Source of the DNA: Hirudinaria manillensis
Taxonomy: Eukaryota; Annelida; Clitellata; Hirudinida; Hirudinidae
Length of the DNA: 64,000 bases
Assembly: GCA_034509925.1 (NCBI GenBank)
Contig: CM067532.1
Coordinates: forward strand, 5,854,142-5,918,141
Direction of reading: 5' to 3'
Under the pieces are notes generated by a model. It was given only the letters and a program-made list of their open reading frames with translations. It was not told the origin of the DNA and did no database searches. The translations under genes and the position numbers were made by a program. Below are positions 11,536 through 22,858 of this stretch, in pieces. Positions within the stretch are counted from its first letter, which is position 1, and the number at the start of each line of letters is the position of its first letter.

Positions 11536-11930
11536 ACACGATAACGAAACCCAATTCCGCTTCTAATATGAGCTGCTATTTCATTGTCACTAAGCTCAGC
11601 TTAAAAGTCAACAATTTATTTGCGAATTTCTCATGGTTTTTGCTGGAATTTCTTGTTGCATGCCTTGTTGTGAACATATGAGACTTACATGAGATCCAAA
11701 AGTTTTGACAGAAACCGTCACGCTGATGCTTCTCTAATGTAAATTTTTTTTTTACTAATAATACGAATTTCAAACAATTATCGTCAAAGCCAGTGATAAA
11801 TCTTTTGCCATGCTTTCTTGAACTTTGACTTGATAACAATACAAGACAGACGTCCATTGTTAGCCAATGGAGAAATGTTTTATCTCAATTAAAAAAATTA
11901 TTCCGCAAAATAAATAGTTTTAAAATTGGC

Positions 11931-12020
11931 TTTATACATAAAATGAGACTTTATACATAAAATGAGACTTTATAAATAAAATGAGACTTTATACATAAAA
12001 TTGGACTTTATACATTTGGT
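11931..12020. repeat. 20-bp tandem repeat
   Basis: About four imperfect units of ACTTTATACATAAAATGAG. Nothing else is supported between here and 12989. Confidence 0.85.
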
Positions 12021-12989
12021 CATAAAGTTGAATAAAACTATAAAGCTTAGGAAGGATGATTAGCATCCAATATTAAGCTTTAATTTGTCCCTACGATAAG
12101 GATGTGTTAGCTAGGTTAGGGCTAGGAATGGGGCTGTACACCAAAAGATTTCTTCTGCAGTTTGCTTTTTGATGATTCAGGGTTTGCAAGTTTGAGGCTG
12201 CATTTCATTATTTTCGAGCTTCGAAGTGATTTCATGTCTTCCTATTGTTCCCCTTGTTCAGTCTTTTCTAAGTTTACAAATGTGAACTCTCGATTTAAAA
12301 TAATTTTTCAATTGTTATTGATTTAAATGTTTTTTGCATTTTGAGGAATCGAGGAAGTGAGGTTGTCAAGTCTGAGTACCATCAACACCATAAAAGTTAA
12401 TCTTGAGAATCCAAGAGTAAAAGTAGTATCAACGCAGAGTTGTATCTTTAATGTATAAGTTGTATTACCGATAATGTTTTGAGCACTTTTGTCAAGTATC
12501 AGTAAGTCGATGGTTCAGCGCATATTCACTTGGAAAAGTTCACTCGAAAAATTAAAACTCCTCGAATGAGTAAATTTATGACAACAGTTAGTTATGACAG
12601 AAGTTGAAACTCGGAGAAACTAAAAGAATGATGATGTTTTCACATAGATAAACTTCCATGCCAAACGTTGAGGATGCTTTCTTTAAAGAGAATCAGAAGG
12701 TCGTAAAATTTGAACCTAGTCGAACTGCACCCTGTCACAACTTCCTGTTTAAAGCATTCAACCGATTAAATCAGTTATACCAATAACATTCCGACCAATT
12801 AATTTCATAAACTAGTTTCTTTATTGTACGCTAAATCATTCAATTGTTTTGTGTAATTCTTAGCTTTAAAAATAAATAAATAAAGAGTGCAGCACAAAGC
12901 GACGCTTCTTGTTCTGCATAAGATAGGACCAAGGGACACTTTATGACAGGAAAGCATGCATTAATATCACTTGTAAGGGATAAATTACA

Positions 12990-13360
12990 TTAAGCATAAT
13001 GCTTGCTTGGATTACAGCAATAAACCGTGATGTATAATTCTGGCAATAAATAGCATTTAAGATACAAAATGTCCTCCAACATTTTACCAACTCTGCTGGG
13101 AATTTGTCTTTCAGGACGCAACGATGGATGCCGGTTGCTCAACAAGTCTTTGTCATTTCTCGAGCGGTAACTTTTTAAATACAAAATAAAAGCTAATGTT
13201 TTTATTTCATTAAAATTTAAATCGACATTTTAAAAATTTCTTTAACAAACCAATGTTCATTTTAAAGCGATAGAGGTCACCTGAAGTAGTAGCTGAGACT
13301 GAAGTCAACGAGCAAGTAGATGATTAACAACAACAAAACGTTGACTTGAAATCCACCCAT
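12990..13360 (-). CDS. putative small secreted peptide precursor (86 aa)
   Basis: Two exons at 13360-13281 and 13170-12990 join in phase 2 across a 110-base intron with a GTGACC donor and an AG acceptor. The product starts with a strong signal peptide (MGGFQVNVLLLLIIYLLVD) likely cleaved after FSLS. The mature part, about 63 residues, has basic stretches, three Cys (one in LKCY and two in YCC) and ends NPSKHYA. I do not recognise a family. It could be a neuropeptide or other secreted peptide precursor. Support is the clean hydrophobic leader and the phase-consistent splice. Confidence 0.45.
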
Positions 13361-13425
13361 TTGAATCCCAAGTTCTGAAATTAAAAACATTTTGAAAATC
13401 AATTTAATGAGAAAACAAACAAAAA

Positions 13426-13571
13426 TTATTATTATTATTAATAATAACATAATATATAACAATAATAATATGTCATTTATATTATAATATATTAATAATA
13501 ATGATAATATATATATATATATATATTATAATATATTAGTAATATCAATAATAATAATAATAATAATAATC
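13426..13571. repeat. AT-rich simple repeats, (ATT)n and (AT)n
   Basis: Mixed ATT/AAT and a pure AT run near 13508-13526. No coding signal. Confidence 0.9.
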
Positions 13572-15363
13572 AATTTAAAAAATTTAGCTAAAATGGAATG
13601 GTCGAAAATAGAAAATTAAAAAATAATAATAGCTTTCGATTTAAAAATATTATTTGCAATCCACTGGTCCAATTTGTCGAAGCAAATCCTTCGATTTGCG
13701 ATTATGTTTATTGCATATATTGACATATATTGTTTCAAGTTTTTTTTTTCTGTCTGTTTATTCTTGGCAATTGATGGGTAGCTTAAAAAGTTGAGGAGAG
13801 TTTGCAAACTTCACGTGCGTGACCGAAGCATAACACGTCGCTTTCACCACTAACTATGTTTTCGGGGTCTTTTTGAAATTTTTAAGCCCTCAGGGAGATT
13901 GGAGTGCTTGCAAGCGCCTCTTAGAATAATTTCTACATTTTCTATGCAAACACAGTCCGGCAGAACCGCGGTCAGCGGTGCAAATTGCGCTAGTTTCGCT
14001 GTCCTTCCAATTCATTTCAATTTTGAAAAGAAAACCCAAGCATCGGTCATCATCTGATATTGCTTCTGGGATTTCCAAGGATTTCGCGTGATTTCATTCA
14101 TTCGAAAGTATTCACGAGATTCTCTTTTCGAGATAAATTGCAGACAAAGCTTTTTAATATCGCATGAAATCATTGTGCACCGCGAGACATGAATTGTCGT
14201 TTTAATCAACAACTCACTCCAATGGAGATTAAAGAGTTTATTCTGCGGTAAAAATTTGTCTTTCTTCGTCTTTTTCTTGAAGATTGTTGATGAAGGAATT
14301 TATTAAAAATTCATTTTGAAAATGCCAAGTAGGTTTTGAAAAATAAGAATGACATTCACGTCATCTGAATGGATGGATGGATGGATGGCCATGAAAAAGA
14401 TGAATGGATGGATGGATGACCATGAGATGGATGACCTTCATCAGACTGGGCAAAAACCTCAGCATGTCATTCAAATGGGATGTGATTCAGCAGGATTTAT
14501 CCGGATTGGATAAAGAGATGGTTTTGTGTTCGGTGCGTGAAATTAATTAACATAAAAAATGTCCATCAAGAGTCTATTTTTAGACTTTCATCTAAGAAAC
14601 AAACGAATGTCCCGGGTCCATTTCAATTGCCCCCAAGAACGAATTGTTTATTATTTACCTCGCGGTAATATTTAGTTTTTTTTTATTTATATTTTTAAGT
14701 TTTATATTCGTTATTGTCAGCAATCGAATAAGTTAATTACTGAATTTATTAAATAATCTTGAATAATAATTGCGACTAAACATATTTATCTAAGAAAATG
14801 TTTACGCAGAAAGATTACACCCCCACCCAGTGTGAATAAATAGCCCTAAGAAAGAACTTCGAAGGTCTCATCTGAAATGCTTTTCACGTTCAAAATCTAA
14901 TTTTTCTCGGTTTTCTTGGATTTCTGTGCCATTAAAGCAGCCGTTTCTTGTCAAAGAGAAGAGCAGGAAACATGCACAAACAGTGCGAGCACTGCGTAAT
15001 ACTTGCCATGATTGACGGTTGAAATGCAAGCACAGAGACGAACTAACCGAGCATCATTGAAAAGATTGAATCATATTGTTGCGGACAAATAAACGTTCAG
15101 TCGTTTACAAACTGTAATCGTCCTTTCAGTACTCGATTCACAAAATCATTTTTGGTTTTAACAGAAAGTGTTTTTCTTTCTATTATTATTATTATTCTTA
15201 CAAAATTATTCTTAACATCGCACTGAAATTTTTTGCTTTCATTAATAAATCATTAATAAATTATAAAACAGAGTAAAGTTTCACTTGTTTACCAAGGGCC
15301 AGGACAAATGCATTGCGCAAATATTTAAACAAAAAAGAAAAAATCTAAACCGCCGTCACTCAC
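13572..15363. other. non-coding stretch, nothing firm
   Basis: AT-rich DNA with a short (GGAT)n repeat at about 14366-14440. Near 13890-14040 on the minus strand a short open stretch with several Cys could be a downstream exon of the EGF-like gene, but the splice sites are unconvincing. Confidence 0.5.
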
Positions 15364-15908
15364 CAGCCTCATCCATGTCCGCCAACTCGCACTGCTCCCC
15401 CTTCCAACCTGGAGTGCAGCTGGAAATAACAAGGCGCTAAATTTAGCTTCCCTTGCCTGGTTGCCACGACAACGAGCACAAAAATAGACAATGATTCTTT
15501 AGTCGGAAATTGGGTCGAAAATCAATTAAGCACGAATCAATCGGGGGAAGGTGGTTGGAAATGATTTTAGCGCCAATAAAAGAGTTTACTTTCAACCGAC
15601 TTGCAGACGAGTTCGATGACGTTGTCAGGGAGGAGGTAAGCGATGCAGGGAGAGTCGTAGAGACAGGCCTTGTCGAATTCCTCGCTGGCGTTGCACGGCC
15701 TGTACATGGTGTAGTTCAACATGGCTATGAGCTCCTCATCCGAATAATCTTCCAGGTACTTGATCGAACCGTTCGGACGATCCTCGAGCGAGGTGTAGGT
15801 GGAAAGATCCTCGTGGCAATCCCTGCACAGGTGCATGCCACACGTCGACTTGTCTGCAAACGTCGTAGTCATCGCCGTAATCATCGTTGTCGTGGCCATC
15901 GTCAACAT
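15364..15908 (-). CDS. Cys-rich secreted protein with EGF-like motif (partial model)
   Basis: Exon X (15908-15601) and exon Y (15419-15364) join in phase 2 and complete an EGF-type pattern: LVC, then NCTPGWKGEQC. Exon X encodes about 80 residues with six further Cys (CGMHLC, CRDCH-like spacing, then PCNAS and SPC) and no family I recognise. The start is uncertain. An ATG at 15908 would give a Met/Thr-rich leader ending TTTFA that could be a signal peptide. Alternatively exon X begins at the AG just before the codons for DKSTCG. Exon Y ends in phase 1 with a perfect GTGAGT donor, so at least one more exon lies further left and was not found. Confidence 0.55.
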
Positions 15909-16407
15909 CACCTCATCACGTCGCGAGAAAAGTCAAAAGCGTTTTTCGTGGAATAGGTTAACACGTGGAGTGTTTTAATGATATTCTGGAGCAGCGGTGA
16001 TACGTCTTCATATTTTACATGTTGGTCGATAATTTCTCTCAAAAGCATTAATATAATATGGTGATGCCATAAACAAGATGAGCCAATAGAATCTTTACTA
16101 ATATCTACATTTATTTGTTTTTAATCAATTTAATAATTTTTAATCATTTAAAATTTAATCTATAAAATTTAATATCGACCTCTTAAAAGAGGTCATCCAG
16201 CAGTTATAAACTTTTCACATTAGCATTAACAGCAATAACCACAGCAACAAGAACAACTGCAGCAGCAACAACAACATTTTCAAATTATGGGAGCACGATC
16301 AATTAAACTGGGTCGGAGTGAAAAGGGCCAACGAATGGCTACATTGTGTTTCAAACTGAGGATGCATAACATTGGGATCGATAAATCTATTTTTATCTTC
16401 AGGCATT

Positions 16408-16682
<275 letters not shown>

Positions 16683-17112
16683 TAGAAATATACAGACAGG
16701 CAGGAAATTTTCAATCAATGAACGCGACCTAATTGCCAGGAGTCAAGAAAATTTATTGTCGGAGTGGGATTTCATCAGCAGTCATCGAGCGTAAAATCAG
16801 TCGAAAGCATCGCTGGAAATTTTATTTCGGGCTATTTTTAGAACACACAGAGATTCGATCAGCAAATCGAGATCTGGAATCATTCTCGGTTTTTCAAAGA
16901 AGACGTTCGAATAAAAAGTGGTTTCGGTTTCGGATTGCATCAAAGTCGTTGTTTATTATTCATATTTAACATTTAATCCTATTTAAACGAACAGGTTTAA
17001 ACGAAGAGACAAAATTAATGTGAAGTGGTGATCACTAAAAGCACTGCATTTTCATTCAATCTATGATGGAAGCGATTTAAGTTTTTATGAACGTTTAAAT
17101 TCATTAACGACT

Positions 17113-17444
17113 TCAAGACCAACCGACGCAGACGAAATTGTTGAGAAAGGCAAAAACTCCAGCAACGTATTCTTGAAACATGATCAAACCCTGCATGGCT
17201 CTTTCCTTCAAGGTCTGCCAACCAGCCCTCGATCCCATGACTTTTCCGATGTGCATGTCCCCGCCTGCCGTCGTAGTCAGCGGATTGAATTCAAACGCTT
17301 GGAGTCTCTTGTAAGTCGACTGTCGTTTAAGGCGACCGGGAAAAGCTCTTCAATGCGTTTCCATGTGGACCTTCGTAGGTCGACTCCGAACGGGTCCCGG
17401 GAAGTTAAGTTGAATTGCACGACGCTGCTCCACGTCGAGTGCTG
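17113..17444 (-). CDS. weak candidate exon(s), GC-richer than surroundings
   Basis: A long pyrimidine tract ending CTCTTAG precedes 17444. From there one frame stays open to 17277 (starting QHSTWSSVVQFNLT). A second frame is open over 17335-17113 (including LTTTAGGDMHIGKVMGSRAG) and ends at a stop. No single frame spans the interval, so it is either two exons whose junction I cannot place, a broken copy, or chance. No family recognised. Confidence 0.2.
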
Positions 17445-18116
17445 CTAAGAGGGGGAACGAAGATGAGGATGAAGAAGACGAGGAGGAATGATATTCATAC
17501 TTAATATTCATGAGGTCGCCCACACACGTGCGCCTTCCGCCTACGGACCGAGGGGTGGATTATTCTTGCAATCGCAATCCTTGCAATCCAAAGTCAGACT
17601 GGAAAATTAACTTGGAGACTGTCTCGTCAAATGCTCCATTAGCGGAAGCATTGTTTATTTTGTTTCTACGTTTTTATTGCTTTTTATTTTTGTTTATTGT
17701 GCGATAATTAAAGAAATTTATGTATCTAAAAATATAATATAAAATTATTGACTATAAATGATTAATAATTTGTTTCCATACATTGTTCAAGTAAACAATT
17801 AAAAACAATACCTACGATCAGGTTGATGTGGCGAAGAGCGTCTGCCCAAACGAACTAGTTAATATTTATGTAATATATCCGTTAACCTTTGTTAATATTT
17901 ATATTGATATTTATTGATAAAATGATAAATTGATTAATCTAGGCATTTTCATTTCGAAAACAATAACAGTGACACTGACATCCAAGTAATTGCACAAAGT
18001 CTTTCGCCTGAAAATTCACGGATTCTAGGAATAATTCTGTCCGGAAAGGCGAGAAAAGGAAATAAATTGTAAATTAATCGAAAGGAGTTCCAATCTCATG
18101 ACCTCATTCATCTCGC

Positions 18117-18126
18117 GTGACGTCAC
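18117..18126. promoter_or_regulatory. CRE-type palindrome
   Basis: GTGACGTCAC is a perfect 10-base palindrome containing the full CREB/ATF site TGACGTCA. No associated transcript is visible, so its function is unproven. Confidence 0.3.
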
Positions 18127-20707
18127 CCAAGAGGGGTCACATGAGGGGCACCGTTGGAAAGGTCGAAACGTTCATCATTCTAATTTCATAACAAACAAAT
18201 TAAATTCATAAACAAGGATTTATTCGTTCCTAATAAAAGCCCATCTGGATTTGACGTTGCATTTCGTGCGAAACCAAACTAAAGTATCTATCGGTCTGTC
18301 GCTTCCCGCGAGAAGCTTGTCACAGAAACCATCTGTTTGTGAGTGGGTTAAGGAGGATAAGAAGAAAAAGAAGAAGAAGAAGAAGAAGAAGAAGACTTAA
18401 AGTTGAAATATTTGAACACCTCCCAGCAATCATCCTCTGGCAAACAGCAGAGCAGCAAAGGCGTGCAAAAGCTTCCAAGCTGTTCTTCTGCGTCATAAGC
18501 TGCGCTCCTAAGACTCTTCCCTCTTTTAATATTCTTCTTGTCTTCCTATAATTCCTTTATTCTCCTTTCATCGGGACCGTGATATCCACTCGAGGTATCA
18601 TCATCATCTTCTTCTTCTTCTTCTTCCTCCTCCTCCTCTTCTTCATCAGCCTTGCCAAGCCTTGTGAAGTCTCCATCCGTGGGTCCAGCGACAAACACGT
18701 GAACGGTGGGATGTAAACAAACACAATAGCTATTTTTAGAATGGCTCCATTCCCTTATCGATAGGAACGAGTGTCGGGCACTTAACGTTCCATTCGAGGA
18801 GTTTCGCGGTTTTTTTTTGTTTGCTGTGCAGACGAAAGCGAGCCACGAAAAGCGGTGACGTTTTTGGCCTCGCGCTGAATTATTGAGAACTGGGCGGACG
18901 TTACCAGCTAGCTTCGAGTATCACCTCTGCCTGGTCATCAATCATTTTTCTAATCTTTGGACGCTCTGAATAATTGAGAAAGGCAGACAGAATTTCATCA
19001 ACTGATCATGCTAGAAAGCTACTCTCGAGAGCTTATGAATAAACTTTTCAGAATTTTTCCTTTTTTCTCCTTTCAAGGAAGTGCAAACCACGCGTGTAAA
19101 TTGCGAAGAGGAGTAGGACGCTCAGAGACTTTTGAAAAATTCATCCTCGATTTTTCGGGACTAAGATTTCTTTCTTTAGAACTTTCGTGGCCACTTTAAG
19201 TATTTCTGGTGGGTGGTTTTATGCTACTCTGCACTTACATCGTCATAAATGGTTTTTTTTGTTGCTTGAATACAAGGATGGCTCTCATGTGTTTGCCGTT
19301 TCAAATTTTTCCAACATTAGACATTTATTATTATTATTAATATTATTGTTATTGTTATTATTATTACGATTTTAGTTGACTTTACTATTTTATACTATTT
19401 TATTCTTTCCTCAATCATGGATACCTCTTTTGAAGTTTACATCATTTTTTAAGATGAATAGTGAAGCTCAACCAGGCAATCAATGTTACAAAGTTAATAA
19501 TGGTGCTATTTAGGTCACACACGAGAACAAATTTATTGAAAAGCGATTGAAATCAGAACTTGTCGGAGCAAACGATGTTCGTTAAAAACGAATAATATTT
19601 AAATCACTGGAAAATCAAATGATCTTCCGGAAACGGAATCCGGAAATCGATAACTTTTATGAGTTTTCTTGAATGGACGAATTCAGGCGATGGGTGGAAA
19701 CATTACTTTCTTGGGAACGAAAAGAGAAAACTTATTACTGGAATTTGTCAGTGTCCTTTAAAGTTTGAAAGTAAAAATTCAAGAAAGCTCAACGTGTATT
19801 CGATACATTCACTCGCCCATGTGTCTACTTATTTGTATATCATTTATCAATCTTCTAACTCTAACATCGTCACTGATTCAATTAATCTTCTCGTTTCCAA
19901 AATATTCGTGGTAGCTAAGAAAGTGACGTTTCATTGCAATCTTGCATTTTCTGACGGGTTCTCTCGTGAAACATTTGAACGTCTGCACAGACATGAATAA
20001 CTCCTCTTAGGAGGCCCTGAAACTTTTATGAATTCTCGCTATCTGCACCTCAAAATGATTCAACTCTAAAAATAAAAACGTCATCCTGATGTTATCGTGG
20101 ACACATGCAATTCTTCCTTCGAGGCAATTGGATTTTTAGAGCTACAATGCACTTGGAACGAATTTCATCTAACAAATGGTTAAAAAAATAATTATTAAAA
20201 AAAAAAAGACATTAATTTTTCTTTGTAACTTAAATTAACTTTCCGCACGAAACGATAACAATACAATTAAAAAAATCTTTTGCAGTTCAAATGTTTGCCG
20301 AACATGGCAGGGAAATTTTCCGTTCTCTTTTGAAGGAATTCCAAAGAAAGGAGGAATATAAAAAGCAATCATTTGATTTAAAAAACGCTCAAAATTTATT
20401 CATTGGAAGCCGAAAAAAAAACAAATCTGATACGAAGAAGGACGCCATGTTAATAGGATGTTAATTAACTTAACGTTAATAATACGTTCGTTAATGACTG
20501 TCAACAATTTACACCTTTGAATTCTTCACGAGAAGAATTGCAGGATTAAATACTGCCAGGGTTTAATTAAATTTCATTTGTGAATATCCATTAAAAATGC
20601 TGCCCTTCATTGAATCCATAAATAATTAGATTCTGCAAAATTTTCAATTCACGAAATTTGTTTTTTTTTTTTTTTTTGTTCATTCAACCTTACCAAATAG
20701 GAGAAAA

Positions 20708-20761
20708 ATGATGATGATGACGATGACGATGACTACGACGATGACGATGATGGTGATGATG
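20708..20761. repeat. (GATGAC)n-type simple repeat, left arm
   Basis: Degenerate GATGAC/GATGAT units. Its reverse complement occurs at 21338-21392, giving an inverted pair around the small ORF at 20984. Confidence 0.85.
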
Positions 20762-20983
20762 GGTTTAAAGTCCTGTCCATACGAGAACAATTTTCTGAAA
20801 GATTCGCAATCGAAAGATCGATGAACGAGCACTGCTTCGTGCTGTGCTTCGTGGAAAAGGAAGTTTCCAATCAACTTTCCATCCAACAACAGCATTTAAC
20901 AACAACCAACGACTATTAACAACGCCAATCCACCAAGGATTCGATATAAATAATCGATTCACGGCGTAGAAACCAAATCAAGC

Positions 20984-21118
20984 ATGGCACGCTTTGACAT
21001 TTCCAGTCTGTTCAAGGTCGAATTGCAGGAAGCCGAGAATAGAAAGTCGTTTCGACGCAAACCGAGCATCTTAAACCTCAATTTCTCCTTTGCTCGGCAA
21101 ATTCCTGACGCCACGTGA
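20984..21118 (+). CDS. candidate small ORF, 44 aa
   Basis: An ATG-to-TGA frame beginning MARFDISSLFKVELQEAENR and ending FARQIPDAT. A TATAAATA lies at 20944-20951, about 40 bases upstream of the ATG. The composition (acidic/basic, no homopolymers) is protein-like, in a locally GC-richer patch. It may instead be the first exon of a longer gene or chance. No family recognised. Confidence 0.25.
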   Translation: MARFDISSLFKVELQEAENRKSFRRKPSILNLNFSFARQIPDAT

Positions 21119-21337
21119 TCATCGTACATGACAAGACTTCCGCTCGGTCACATAGCGTTACGTCGTGTGTCAGCACGTCGCCAATATTTACATTATGGCG
21201 CCCAATGGTGCCGGACATTTTGAAAGCCAAATTTTAAATTCAGTGGTGTTATTCGATGATGATGATGATGATGTACTTAGTACTGGGTAAGTAATGCCTA
21301 TTTTATATCCATTTTCAACTCAAACTTAATTCTTCAT

Positions 21338-21392
21338 CACCATCATCGTCGTCATCGCCATCGTCATCGTCATCGTCATCATCGTCGCCATT
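21338..21392. repeat. (CATCGT)n-type simple repeat, right arm
   Basis: Reverse complement of the repeat at 20708-20761. Confidence 0.85.
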
Positions 21393-21999
21393 GAAAAATT
21401 TGTTTTTTAAGGAGAATTTCGTTTGCCGATCAGAACCTATGGTATCGTCAGACGATGATTCATCGTTCACTGACCTCCTTAATCGATCATGGAAAATTAA
21501 TTAATATAATAATAATATTATTAATATTAACTAATATAATGTTAATAGTACTCATTAGTCTATTAGCACTTTAACAATGGCACAAGATTATAAATAAATA
21601 AGAACTTTATTATTTTTTGCTGGTTTTTTTAAGTTTTACTAAGCACCTAATTTAATTCATTAATGTAATAATTATTATAATATTAATACTAATAAATAAA
21701 AATAATAAATATTATTATTACGTAATTATTATAATTATTAATAGGATTTTTTATATTAATTTTAATTATATAATTTTATTAATATTATTTATTAATATTA
21801 TTATTATTATTATAAATTGATGAAATCATCTCATTCATTGAGAAAAGGTTAACAATTCCCCTGACCTCACTTAATTACTTTCGTTTCAAGGAGAGAAAAT
21901 TCTTTCATCAACGTTTTATTCGCAGTTTTGCTCATCAAAAATTAAGGAAAGTGTCAAATGGCAACAACTTGTGTTGGTTCTTAATGTTTGGTGAATTAG

Positions 22000-22240
22000 A
22001 AAATTATTTTTTAATAAATTCATTTTTTAGTAAATAATAAATAATTCCTTCTAATTTATTTTTTAATAAATAATAAATAATTTCCTTTAATTCATTTTTA
22101 ATAAATAAATAATAAATAATTTCCTTTAATTCATTTTTAATAAATAAATAATAAATAATTTTTTTTAATTCATTTTTTTAAATAAATAATAAATAATTCC
22201 TTTTAATTCAGTTTTTTTAATAAATAATTTCTTTTAAGTA
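22000..22240. repeat. AT-rich tandem repeat, period about 40-45 bp
   Basis: Four to five imperfect units built from AATAAATAATAAATAATT followed by CCTTTAATTCATTTTT. Confidence 0.85.
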
Positions 22241-22804
22241 ATTCATCTTCCGACTTCGTTTCTATCCTCTCTTTCTGTTTTGTCTGAAAATATCGTGCAA
22301 ATATCTAAAATAAATTGATTAAAATTTATTTAAAATTCAGTTGATGCCATATTTTTGTCAAAATGTCTAATAATGTCTAATAATATCATAACGTTTTAAG
22401 TCGGACTAAATCTGAGAAAATGTGTCAACAAGACACATGTTCATAACTTGCTTAAGCCAATATCGTACGTGTCCGTTAAGCCCTGCTAGAAATATTTCTG
22501 AATCCAATGATTGTTGGATGATCCAATTTGTCTCGATTTCTCGAATTAATGGAGAAAAGATTAAAAACCTGGGCGTTCCATAAACCAATCCAGTTAGCAT
22601 CGCTTGCCTCGATGCTTACGTGTGACTTATTTCGTCGTTTCGCGTTTGTCGGTCTGAGTGCATTAGCGACCATTACATAATTAGATTATTACGATGTTGC
22701 AGCCAACGACATCGTTCGATCCTCCGACTGGCATTTGGAACGCTCCTGTTGTGAAAGAATGGCCCCTGTAGCTCACGCGCACGGCCCTATATAAATGACA
22801 ATGA

Positions 22805-22806
22805 AA

Positions 22807-22857
<51 letters not shown>
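22805..22857. repeat. (ATT)n microsatellite
   Basis: About 17 ATT units directly after GGCCCCTGTAGCTCACGCGC...AATGAAAT. A tRNA-like GTAGCTCA followed by an ATT tail would suit a degraded SINE 3' end, but no B box is clear. Confidence 0.9.

Positions 22858-22858
<1 letters not shown>

Larger units (their letters stand above)
17449..20983. other. intergenic, simple repeats only
   Basis: No supported gene. It contains (AAG)n at 18359-18396, a CTT/CCT-rich tract at 18600-18655, ATT repeats near 19325-19368, and a poly-T run near 20660. A moderately GC-rich, CpG-containing patch at about 18700-18960 could be regulatory. Confidence 0.6.

Noticed and set aside
12426..12445. GTATCAACGCAGAGT, identical over 15 bases to a cDNA-synthesis adaptor core
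   Set aside because: The match stops inside the adaptor and the flanks are ordinary AT-rich sequence with no poly(A) or insert boundary; probably coincidence. A read-level check would settle it.
17385..17412. GGTCCCGGGAAGTTAAG resembling the middle of 5S rRNA
   Set aside because: The rest of the 5S consensus is missing on both sides.
19659..20000. 113-codon plus-strand frame
   Set aside because: No recognisable motif and no promoter or splice context; length is possible by chance.
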